This document shows, piece by piece, positions 1 through 9,803 of a stretch of 64,000 nucleotides of DNA. The notes under the pieces are model-generated. The model saw only the letters and a list, made by a program, of their open reading frames with translations. It ran no database searches and was not told the origin of the DNA. This DNA comes from Cyanodermella asteris (lineage: Eukaryota; Ascomycota; Lecanoromycetes; Ostropales; Stictidaceae). Positions within the stretch are counted from its first letter, which is position 1, and every line of letters starts with the position of its first letter. Where the stretch lies: the NCBI GenBank assembly GCA_900618795.1, contig UYJD01000004.1, positions 1,323,110 through 1,387,109 on the forward strand. Direction: 5' to 3'. The position numbers and the translations under genes are program-made.

Positions 1-74
1 ATGGTTCCCGGACTCTGAATCCCTTTGCTTTTTTTTTTTTTTTTTGATTCGTGTGCTGATAGTGGTGATTACAG

Positions 75-256
75 CGGGTGGGACTGGTCTCAACCTTGCC
101 ATTGAGGACACTATTGATCTGTGTCGGATGTTCGACGAAAATGATAGTATTGCGGCTGCTTTCAAGGCGTATGAGAAGGAAGTCACAGGGCGGGCGCAGG
201 CTGCGACGGTTCGAGCTACGAAATGGCCGGTGATTTCACCCGGTGATACTTCATGA
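75..256 (+). CDS. FAD-dependent monooxygenase, last exon (partial, gene runs off left edge)
   Basis: This is the 3' terminal exon of a flavoprotein aromatic monooxygenase of the salicylate hydroxylase/TetX type. The peptide has the late FAD-contact motif GGTGLNLAIED, followed by the usual helix ending in AYEKEV..RAQ, about 60 residues in all. In this family the glycine-rich turn binds the flavin phosphates/ribityl chain. A T-rich stretch and a TTACAG acceptor (ending at 74) come directly before the exon, so the upstream coding part should lie to the left of the window. The 17-T run at 29-45 fits the polypyrimidine part of the intron. The substrate cannot be told from this piece. It could also be the remnant of a broken gene, because the other exons are not visible. 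Confidence 0.6.
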
Positions 257-640
257 ATGTCAGAGTACTCACTGCCACTCAGCCTTCACGCATTGCAAGC
301 AGGAGCATCCTGCATTGATGTCATATACCTCATCTGAGACTGTTGCTTAGCCCTGACGAAGTCATTGATCTCAATACCTCGTGACGGACTTGCAACATGG
401 TGGAGACAAGCGTCTGTCTTCTTTTGATTTTGCAAGTTTGGAGGAGAACAATACAGGGGCAATGTCTAAGGAAAGCACTCGGAATAACGATGCGAAGAGA
501 TTACACAACTGTGAACGATTCGCTGCATTCAATGCTGTCCAATGTCTATTGTCTGCTTCCACAGTGATCATCCAAAGCAGGCGCCCCTATATACAGGTCT
601 ATGAGGTTTTGCTTATACAGGTCGTTCACCATTCGGTCAT
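257..640. other. Intergenic stretch, convergent 3' ends
   Basis: This lies between the monooxygenase stop and the stop of the glucanosyltransferase on the other strand. Short open frames occur on both strands but none resembles a known protein. It probably holds the 3' untranslated regions of both genes. Confidence 0.5.
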
Positions 641-2272
641 CTATAGCAGTGCAACAACAGCCGCACCGACGGCGAAAAGGCTGCCGGCACCGAAAACCTC
701 ACTCTTGATGGCAGCACCAGTAGATGGAGCCGCGGACTTGGCAGCACCAGAAGCGGTCGCAGAGGCACCAGCACCAGCACCCGCACCCGCACCAGCGGGC
801 ACCGACTGGGATGGGACCAGAGTAGAGGCTGCATAAGCCGGTCCAGTAGCGCTACCAGCACCGCCCGAGGTCGAGTTGCCCGTAGCAAGGGGTCCCACGC
901 TGGCGCTGGCGGCAGTGCCCTTGAGGGCAACGTTCTTGGGGCCACCGAGGTTCTTAATCCCAGTGCTGTTGTTGGAGGAGGAGGAAGACTCGGCACCAGA
1001 CACGATCGTGATGGCGACGTCAGAAACAGTCTGACCGGAGGAGTCCTTGACGCTGAAGGGGCATGCGGTGGAGGATGGGGTAGCCATCTTGCCTTGCACA
1101 GTAGCGCTGACACCGTTGTCGATGAGGTCCTGGACTCCGTCGGGGATGGCGGGTAGGGTGAAGTTGTTGTTGAAACCGCTGTTCTTGATCAAGCTGGCAT
1201 CGCATTTGGCGGGTGTGGCGGAGACGGCAGAAGCGTTAACGGCCTTGAGCGCATCCTTGTCCAGCTTGGAAATCCGTTGAGCGAGGCTGTCGTAGTCGGA
1301 CATCAGCTGGCAGGATTGGTCGGAATCAATCTTAACGAGACCGTAGTTATTGGCCTCCTGAGTGTACTCGTAGGCGATTCCGCCAGAGAAGGTGCCTCGC
1401 ATTTCATCGCCGTAGATGGCGGCGACCTCTGTGAACTGGCGGGGAGTGACCGCGTTGCAGCCGTATTCCGAGAAGAAGACGGGCACAACGGACTCGGAGA
1501 AGTCCTTCATCAGAACATCGTAACCCGCCTTCTCTATCGACGAGTCGCCGCACCACGAATAGCTGTTCAGACCGAAGAAATCGATTCTGGAAGCGTCATC
1601 GGAATCGCCGGTGGTCGTGCATTGTAAGTAGTTGTTGGTGTCGGTGAGGATCTCACGGACGTCGGCGGCAGAGTAACCGACAGGGATAGCACGGTCGGGA
1701 GACTGCTTGGCGATGTAGTTCTTCATGTCACGAGTGACAGCACGAATATACGGAGGATCGATCTTGCCGGAGTTCAAGTCGTTGATGACCTCGTTGCCGG
1801 AGAAGAAACCAATCAAGTTGTCATAGCCCTTGAAGTTCTCAATGACCTGGAAGACACGGGTGAGGTAGTCCTTGGTGTAGGTGGTCCACGGCTCAGCGGC
1901 GTTGATGGACTCGCCCTGAAGCGGCGAGTTGACATCGAGAATCATGTAGATACCGGCGGCGTTAAAGACGGAAACACAATCGTCGTGGTTGATCTTGGGG
2001 TCCAAGTTGTAAACACGAATGGTGTTAATACCGGCCTTCTGCATGATGGCAGCATCACGCAAGCACTGGTCTCCGTGGCTCAGAGGGTCGACACCGCTGC
2101 TAGGGTTGAAGCCGGCCGATCCACCAGGCTGGTAGGCGACACCAATGATCTCGAACCTGTCACCGCTGTTCTCATAGACAAAGTTGGAACCCTTTGCGAT
2201 GACGCGCTCGAGAGCGGAGGCAGAGGCAGTCATGGCCATCAGGCCGGTGGCGATCTTGCTGAAGATTGCCAT
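641..2272 (-). CDS. gel: GPI-anchored 1,3-beta-glucanosyltransferase (GH72, Gel/Gas family)
   Basis: A single-exon gene of 543 residues. GH72 enzymes cut internal beta-1,3-glucan bonds in the cell wall and transfer the new end to another chain, elongating the glucan. A signal peptide (about 1-20, cleavage after ASA) precedes the catalytic domain (about 22-335). The acid/base glutamate is in SGNEVIN (E161) and the nucleophile in FFSEYGCN (E269). The tail is Ser/Ala/Gly rich, carries N-x-S/T sites and ends in a hydrophobic segment typical of a GPI-attachment signal. The second cysteine-rich X8/CBM43 module is not evident, so this looks like the Gel1-type subclass. A purine-rich stretch upstream (pyrimidine-rich on the coding strand, about 2546-2600) is typical of strongly expressed fungal promoters. 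Which Gel paralogue it is remains open. Confidence 0.93.
   Translation of the reverse strand: MAIFSKIATGLMAMTASASALERVIAKGSNFVYENSGDRFEIIGVAYQPGGSAGFNPSSGVDPLSHGDQCLRDAAIMQKAGINTIRVYNLDPKINHDDCVSVFNAAGIYMILDVNSPLQGESINAAEPWTTYTKDYLTRVFQVIENFKGYDNLIGFFSGNEVINDLNSGKIDPPYIRAVTRDMKNYIAKQSPDRAIPVGYSAADVREILTDTNNYLQCTTTGDSDDASRIDFFGLNSYSWCGDSSIEKAGYDVLMKDFSESVVPVFFSEYGCNAVTPRQFTEVAAIYGDEMRGTFSGGIAYEYTQEANNYGLVKIDSDQSCQLMSDYDSLAQRISKLDKDALKAVNASAVSATPAKCDASLIKNSGFNNNFTLPAIPDGVQDLIDNGVSATVQGKMATPSSTACPFSVKDSSGQTVSDVAITIVSGAESSSSSNNSTGIKNLGGPKNVALKGTAASASVGPLATGNSTSGGAGSATGPAYAASTLVPSQSVPAGAGAGAGAGASATASGAAKSAAPSTGAAIKSEVFGAGSLFAVGAAVVALL
764..801 (-). repeat. Hexamer-like coding repeat in the glucanosyltransferase tail
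   Basis: On the + strand the unit is close to GCACC(A/C) in tandem. On the coding strand it encodes an Ala-Gly alternation (AGAGAGAGAGA) just before the GPI signal. Short in-frame repeats like this are common in the stalk regions of wall proteins and are prone to length change. Confidence 0.7.
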
Positions 2273-3946
2273 TTCGCTTGCTGTGTCGTGACGGAAGTCC
2301 TTCGGGATTATGTGACTGATCTTCGGTACGAACTGGAGTATCTGACTAAGGTGCCGGACCCTAGTATTGATCTCCGCTTCTCAGGCTTGCTGAAGCTGTT
2401 AAGGAACGAAAAGTGGTTGCAAGTGAATCAATCACTTGGCCCAGTTGGTCTAAAATGGGGGCTGGTCAAGCTGCAGGCTCGAATGGTACAGAGCGCAAAG
2501 CGAAAAGAAGCAAGCAAAGCTGTTAGCAAAGAGTGACAGCGCGTCCAGAAAGAAGTAGAAGAAGAAAATGAAGAAGCGAAAACAAGCAAGTGAGAGATGC
2601 AAATACAGTGAAAAGCGGAGGGAAGAGCAAGCTGAAGGAGTAGAGTAGGAGAGATGGGTGGAGTAGGAGTAGGCGCAGTCTGACGAAAATGTGACCCTGC
2701 TGCTGCCGTATCATCTTTGTTTCAGGACCACTGCACGGCCTCTCTCCCTCGGATCAGCACCTCCAGGAGCCTTCTGCCACCTGCCAGCTGGCCAGCGTTT
2801 GGCCGACTGGGCTTCCGACTCGAGTTATCCAAGCAGATCAAGTCATGGTTGTGCATCTTGTGTGGCCCAGCTGATGGCGATCGCGTTGACGCGCGTTAAG
2901 CAACCTCCCCTTGCAAAGCATCGAAAAAGCTACCATCATGCTAATCGCCGAGAATAGACTCGGCCTGGCCATCGATCAGTCTGACATCGGACACCTGCTC
3001 TGACTTTGAGAAAGTGCATGTTGTGTTCCCTGGAGAAGCTCGCATCACGCCCAACTGTCTGTGGCTGGATAACCCGACTGTCAGTCGCGAGTCGGGGCAA
3101 CATACGATTCAGGTAGCGTTGTCCTGGTTCGCACAAAAACAAGTTCCGTCCAGATGGAGTCGTTTTCAGCCGATCTATTATATTGCAGGTTATGTCGTGA
3201 TGTGAGGTGGCGGGTCTTGAATGAGAGATAGACACTCCACACTATGTGGAGCGGTGCAGGCGACACCCCGGTTATGGCTCGTCCGCCTCCGTCTTTGAGC
3301 CACGTTGGTAAATGCAGCGGATGCGCACAGCAAGCATTGAATCTACTCTGCTCGGGTCGGGCGTCGGAAACAACTTGTCGCAGCCTGGTACATGACTTCC
3401 CTCGAGCGGTCGCCAATGCATAGATAGGCCGTCACAGCCACGCGCCAGCTCTAGCCGTCGAGCATCAGCGGCTGGAGGAAGTGCTTAGCGTATGCAATAC
3501 CACGTTGAAGTGCCATGGCCACCCACTACGACTGCATCAGCAATACTGGTGTCGTTTCATTGGGACATGCCCCGATGCGTTTGACCTCTGAACAATTCCA
3601 GTCAAAGAGCTAGAATGACTTTGATTCACTCCCTGCATAAGCTTGCCGTGCCCTCGATGTACTACTCCTCACAACGGCTTCGAGCCAATTCATGACGTTT
3701 TGACGCTGCCAACAATGCCTCTGGGGGGATCATCCTGCAAAAAGACAACCAAGAAGGAAAATACACAAATTCAAAACACCGCACAAGGCCGAGGCACATC
3801 GAGCGTGAGCCCGGTCATCTGCCCGCGACCACAGAAACGCCATTTTCCCACCCAAACCCCATGCATGAACGCTGAACCCAAGATCCGTTCTATGAACACA
3901 CCGCATCTCGTACGACCCGGAATGAAACCGTCGCTCCTTCAAACCG
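2273..3946. other. Intergenic region (promoter of gel, 3' side of KCS1)
   Basis: About 1.7 kb with no supportable gene. The part next to 2273 should be the promoter and 5' leader of the glucanosyltransferase, with a purine-rich (+ strand) tract around 2546-2600. The part next to 3946 should hold the KCS1 3' untranslated region. Open frames of up to about 110 codons occur on both strands but show no recognisable domain. Confidence 0.5.
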
Positions 3947-6900
3947 TTATTCGCTGACCTCACCCTCGTCCGGCACGGCATCGCCGGCTTTTCGCCATCC
4001 TTCTGGCTGATCTGCGTTGCCGGCTCCTTTTTGCGCAATTGCCATGGCTTCTCCTTCACCACGCTCGACCCAAGATCCGGCCTCTTCGGTGTTGATCTCC
4101 ATCCATATCCGCTGCAGATATGACCGCAGCGAGCGAAGACCCTTGATGTACCCCCGATCGGGCTGATTTGGGTTTCGCGGTGGAGACGGCGCGTCTGCCA
4201 GTCGCTTCGTCTGCGATGTGACGCAGTTGGCGAAGTCGACGAGCCTGATGTCAATGTCGGAGGTCATTGGCCTCTCTCGTTCGTTGCCTGCCGCAGTGGG
4301 GCCCTTCGATTTGTTGTCCGATTCCTTCTCGGGCTGTTCTACAGGATCGGGGTCAGTCTTGCCGCCTCGTTCCATGTTTTTCTGTGAAGGAAGGTCGGCA
4401 CCGTCGTAGATCATTAGAAGACTGCTCGCGTAGAAGCGGTATCTTGGCAGCTGGCTGACAATCTGCTCGAGCCTGGAGAGCTTGTCGAGAAGGACCGGGA
4501 TATGTCTTGTCACGCTCGCAGGCGACACGCCGTCGAAAAGGAATCGACGTAGCGCAGCCTGGAACTCGCGACCTGCTCGCAGATCTCGTCCCGCGTACTT
4601 GTCTTCGAAAGTATACTCCTGTTTCTTAACATTCCATACCTGCATGCCACACACGCGCACTCCAAGCTGTCTGGAAGTCGTCATTTTGCACTTCATCCGT
4701 TGAGAGGTGCGCTTTTTCTGATTCGCTTCGATGCCGTACTGTCTTGTGCCCATCTTCAAATCCAGAACACATGGCTTGACCATATTGGCAGTTAGGTCTT
4801 CCAACAGCAAGAAATGCCGTACTCTCTCATCAGAGTGCAGCTGCGCCTGCAATGGATTCACCGGCACGCTGATGGCAGACGCGGACGGCGTTGGGGAACC
4901 CCCGGGCGGCTGCTGTGACAGCGCTGCCGAGTCGCCTGCTCCATTGCCGTTTATCCGAGCGTCGCTAGACTGCATAGACGCAGTTGAGAAGTTGACAATA
5001 GAATTGTGTCTTGTTGCTTCATGCTCGCCTTCCTTGTGGCCATTTTGCATGTCCATGGCAAAGATGTCATCCTGTTTGCTTTTCGCGAGGTCGTCATCCT
5101 CAAAGTAGCTCAGGCCGGACCTCTCACCCGTATCGATATCACACTGAAGTCTTTGTAGGCCTTGGTCTGATCGTCGCCGGGAGATATGCCTTTCCGAAGC
5201 AGCTGCAGGCTCGCTGGCATTGCTATCAACTGAAGTCCGATCACGCAAATTTGTGAAGCTTGAATGATGCGTCGGAGCACTACCTCCCCAGCGGCCATCC
5301 TCATTGCGGCCGACCGGCGTCAAGTCGCTCGCAGACTTGAGCAAAGCCGCACTAAGAAGCTCGTCCCTGTTTGCAGTACGTCCCTGGAGTTCGCTCTCAG
5401 ACCTGCTCAGCTTGTCGTCGCGAGACTCGGATGTTAGCGGCTTTCTGATCCGTCGGTTGTGTTTCGGATAGACGACAGGTGGGCTGAAGACGTCTCGTAG
5501 AACACGTTCTTTCAATTTGTAATTGACGGTCGTAGCCCCCCAGATGGGAAGGTCCTTGATTGATGGACGCATCGAGGATAATGGTGTCTGCTTCTCGGAC
5601 TCCCCGTTAACACCTGGGCTTTTACTCAGCTGTTCGTGGAAGCCGTTAGTGACCGCCGTGTCGATCGCTCCGCTGGCCGTAGAGGGCCGAATCGAGCCGT
5701 CCGCGTTAGGTGGGCTCGGGAAGAGATTGCTCGGGATGATGTGCATGTTATTTGCGTAAACCACGCGGGGAACACTTTCGTCATGGGCACTGAAATTCTT
5801 TGAATGACTGATGACTCTCTCCTGGGTTTCCGAACTTATGTGAGCTTCACCGGCAGGCCCACCATCAGCCGTGGCAGGCTTGTCATCAACAGAAAGTCCC
5901 TCTGGCACCGGCTGTTGCTTGCGCTTGGCCTTGGTATACGTGACATTGAGCACGCCCAAATACCTAAAACTTTGTCAATTGCTGAACGGCTGTTAAACGT
6001 CGAAAAACGTCGATAGAAGATGCGTACCTTGGCATGAAATCAAGCAGCTCGGGATGTCTACGCTCGATGACTTCATAGAATTGATTTTCTTTATTGTTGA
6101 GCTCTTTACAGATAGCTTGTTTCGAAAAGCTGAAGACTTTGGTATGCCCGCCGACCTGGTGCTTGTACGGCTTGAGCTCGACAGCTCCAAGAGGACTGCG
6201 TGGCCGGCGCTCCTTTTTCGTGACCCTCGTAGCACGCACTCGAGGCGTTGCTGTCGGAGTGTGATCGACGTCTGCGAGCTGATCAAGGTCATCGACCTCA
6301 TCATAAGGGGATTCGTACTCGGCTTCCGAGACCACAGAGAGGCCGGTGTCGACCCGGCGAAGTGGCGGCCCGGGCAGGGGTTCGTCAGCGACTTTGCCTT
6401 GCACAAACCTTCCACGATTGTCATTCTCGCGTGCATGGGTTTCCTGAATATCAAGATCCAGATCTTCTACAGGCTGAGCAGGCGCGGGTATTGTGACGGG
6501 AGTGCTCCGAGGTGAGATGGCCGGATCGCCAATGTCATCATACGTTTCTCCAGACTTGTTTTGACCTTGTATATCGTCTGGTGACGCTGCCTGGTGGGGA
6601 AAGTATGTGGCAGCAGAAATGTGCTCCTTATCGGAGTCATCACCTTCGGCATCCGGTGGAAGAGTCAAGGGTGCCTCTGCCACAGTGGAGGAGTGTTCTT
6701 CTTGTGGCGTGAGGACAGGAGCCTTGTGCTGTGATTTGTCTCGAGGAGCTGCGGGAGACGATTCTGTCCGTCTCTCCTTGACGTGTCGCTGAGCAACCGG
6801 ATGCGCTCGGATTTCTTCGAGCAGCCGAATGGGGTAGGCACCTGACGGAGCTCCTTCTGAAAACCACTCAACGCTCTGGTCCGGCACCGGCGCTGGCGCT

Positions 6901-8006
6901 ATGGACTCATCATTCTCTGCGTCGGGACTCAGAAGCGCAACGTAGTCTTCCGGCTTACTGGATTTGAACAATGGGCGCAGTGTATCGAGTTGTGGAAGGA
7001 ACGATGCGGTGGCGTCAGTTTCGGTACGCCCATGCTCGACACGGGCATTGTCAGTGGCTACTCGCTCATCCGAGACACCAGCGTTATCCTGTTCCGACTC
7101 TTGAGTGATAGCATATGCCTCCCTGGCCCGCTCCCTGCTATCGCGTTGCTGCTGCTTCTCCTTTGCATTCTCCCTGAACAAGCCGAGGTAATGACTAGCC
7201 TTCCGGCTGCGGGCATGGCCAATTGGCTCTTCGTTGGCAAGCGTTGCTTGAATCTGCTCGTCTGAACGGTGTCGCCTGGCATTGGGGCGTGCCTTTATTT
7301 TCTCTTTCGCGCGATCCCAGTCTTCCTTGTTGACAATGCCTTCCAGCGTTGACAGTGGTGGTGCGGCATCAATGGCCGGCGGCCTGAAAGCACCATCTCT
7401 CGACGACGGCGGCGCGGGAGACGAAGTAGAGTATGGAGCAGCTTCCGGTGCCATATGCATCTTGTCAGCTAGTGATGATTGGGCTGAATCGCTGTGCTGC
7501 AATGATGACGATTGGCGTGCCCGAGAGGAAAGAGGTCCTGGCAGCGATTCACTGGCCACTACATCTTGATTCGCCGTGTCGCCTTTTCCCAATCGGCCGT
7601 GTGGTGGGAAGCTTGGTGTGCTGGCTCCACTGTCGGCAGCCAGGTAGTGAGTTGCGAAGATGTCGTCGCGCTCGGAGACCTGGGGAGTGCTGTGGCGGAT
7701 ACGCTTTGTAGGCTTTTGGGTGGCGGAGGAAGAGTCGGCCGATGCGGATAGGGAAGATGAGGCCGGTGACGAAGCGACTCGACCTGAAGAGACAAGTGCG
7801 GAGGTATCGGGCTCAGCGATTGTCTCAGAGGTCTCAGACGGGGAGGCAGGCCCTGCGTGGGAGCGAGGCGGCTCATCTTGTAGTGGCAGCGGCCTCTCTT
7901 CTGGGAGCGTCGGGGATGGCGATGTCGATGCATGAGGGGACGAACGTGCTCGATTTGTCTTCACCAATGGTGAGACAGGCCGAGAGGAGCCAAGGCGATT
8001 GAGCAT
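3947..8006 (-). CDS. KCS1: Inositol hexakisphosphate kinase (Kcs1/IP6K)
   Basis: Kcs1 phosphorylates InsP6 to 5-InsP7, an inositol pyrophosphate used in phosphate, energy and stress signalling. I join exon 1 (6028-8006) to exon 2 (3947-5963) over a 64-nt intron (GTACGC..TTTTAG), giving 1331 residues. The joint rebuilds the conserved run FMPRYLGVLNVTY. Family motifs are LKPYKHQVGGH before the intron, PCVLDLKMG (about 1057, the PxxxDxKxG signature), SSLLMIYDG (about 1173) and DIRLVDFAN (about 1231, metal-binding Asp). The first ~580 residues are low-complexity Ser/Pro/Glu-rich sequence without a domain, as in other fungal Kcs1 proteins. I start at the ATG at 8006 (MLNRLGSS). An in-frame extension to 8270 is open but reads like 5' leader. 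Confidence 0.93.
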
Positions 8007-9803
8007 GGAGCTGACATGGGTGCGCTCTACGGCGTGTAATTGCTGGTGGTCGGAGGGCGTGGGTGTCGAGAGTGGATGTTGTTGGCCGAAGGTGCAAAAG
8101 GCGGTCGTGCAACAGCGACTTGCGTCAAAGTCTCTGGATGCAGGCACGTTGTCGCAGCACACGGCCGTCTGAGCTGTGCTTGCGAGGGAGGGAGGGAGGA
8201 GTGTAGTGCAGTGCAGTGCGTGCGCTCGAGACAGGGCGGATCGAAGCGAGAATCGCAGCGTGTGGCACAAAGCTCAGTCGAGTGGAGGGATGATGATAAC
8301 AGAGTCGAGTCGATTAGCTTAGCTTAGCTTAGCTTAGCCGACCTCCCAGCAGCGATATTCCGCAGCAGCTACCATTCCTCGTCTTCCTCCTCGTCTTCCT
8401 CTTCCTCCTCCTCCGCACCACCAATCGCCGCGCCGGTTCCGCGCTCGTGGCTTCGCCCTCAACGCCTAATATCATCTCTGCTTCGGAAGGCCTGTCCCGA
8501 CCGCTGCATCACAGGCACATGCCAGAAGCCGCTCCGTTCTTTGGGCCAAACTCGCGTCGGAGCGTAGCAACTTGTCAAGCCAACGTCCGATCGTCACTTC
8601 TGCCCGCGAGGTCATTGGCAAACACTAAATAACAAAGTACATGGACACATACTTGCCGACCGTCTGCCTGGGAACTGCTGCAGCCCTGTCTGTTTGACGT
8701 TAGGCCGCGCTGCATGTAGAGACTACGAGGATACCTGCAGGACACGCTCCAGACGCTCCCTGTGCAGCAGACCGATCAAGACACCGATCGATGTGATTGC
8801 GATATCGACAAAACACACATCCCGTTGCAGAGAATATCACGGTCTGGGCCCACGAATTGGTCTCGGAGCGAGCCAGGATATCCACGCAAAACAATGTTTC
8901 GACACCGCAAGACTTGCATCATCCGCACCTGGCCAGTTCGTTGGTCGTTGGTCGTCCGAGACTCTACACCCACGACTCTTTTTTCTGCACACCCACAAGG
9001 GCCCATGTGTCCCCCCAAGAACAGCTAGCATCTCACCCGGTCTCGTCTCATCCCCGGTCAGCACCGCACGGTACCCGTCTACGAACTCCGGAAGCCTGCG
9101 TCAGGTCCGTCAGCCGCTAGCACCGATTCTCGTTATCTATCGTCCGGCTCGGGATCAAAGACCAGCACGCCCCGGTGCTTGGCCCAAACTGTTTCATTTG
9201 TCTCCGCCCGAAAAAGGGAATCGTCATGTCACCGCGTCTCATCTTCTCCATTGCATCTGCTCCTTTTATACACGCTCACCGCTGAATGGTTTCCAGGTGT
9301 CGCTTCTCCGTCGATGCTTTTTTGAGAGCATCGGCGCTCCAGTCGGGGAACGGTCACAAGCCACAAACCGGAGTTCGATTTGCTTGAGCACCAACCCCGA
9401 AGCTTTGCCGGCGGCATGTGACCTGAACCTATGAAAGCCTGCCACATGCAAACGTGATAAACTAGACACCCTTTTCATGTACCGTCAACGATTTCATCAT
9501 TCTTGCGCCCGCCAATCCATCTCAATTCGTCAAACAATGTGCATCTCAATGATAGGTACTCAAACATGACGGCCTCGCTTATGGTCCTCTCACGGACATT
9601 GGGAAGGGGTCGGGTGCTGTCTTTCCTAAGCTGGTACAAGGATACGAGCGACAGGAGAGACTGTTCATCAATGCTACCCCAGAAAGGATCCAGAGTGACT
9701 GGATTGTGCATGTGTTCCTGTTCTTCATTTGCTGTAATGCGTATGTGCACCCGTAATTTATGTTCGCCAGTTGATCGCCAAGCCAGAAACTTTCCATCCA
9801 CAT
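8007..9803. other. Intergenic region: KCS1 promoter/leader and 3' side of the Bud3-like gene
   Basis: About 1.8 kb. Near KCS1 it holds a TTAGC tandem repeat (8314-8338) and a CT-rich tract (about 8376-8417). The rest (8640-9470) is open in several frames, including a 246-codon plus-strand frame, but these have no domain, repetitive structure or plausible start context. I see no gene here. Confidence 0.5.
8314..8338. repeat. Five tandem copies of TTAGC
   Basis: Five perfect copies of a 5-base unit lie about 310 bases upstream of the KCS1 start codon, followed some 40 bases later by a CT-rich tract. The unit is not the TTAGGG telomere repeat. It is a microsatellite in a promoter or 5' leader. 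Confidence 0.9.

Noticed and set aside
29-45. Poly-T run as a retroposon tail
   Set aside because: It lies just before a splice acceptor and fits a polypyrimidine stretch. No other sign of an element.
1985-2536. 183-codon plus-strand open frame
   Set aside because: Mostly antisense to the N-terminal half of the GH72 gene and its leader. No domain.
5964-8270. Separate gene for the KCS1 first exon
   Set aside because: The two frames join exactly over a good 64-nt intron and rebuild a conserved family motif, so they are one gene.
8314-8338. TTAGC repeat as an internal telomere sequence
   Set aside because: Fungal telomeres are usually TTAGGG. The unit differs and only five copies are present.
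8694-9434. 246-codon plus-strand open frame upstream of KCS1
   Set aside because: Arg/Ser/Cys-rich product without domain, and other frames in the same stretch are equally open. Looks like chance in GC-rich spacer.
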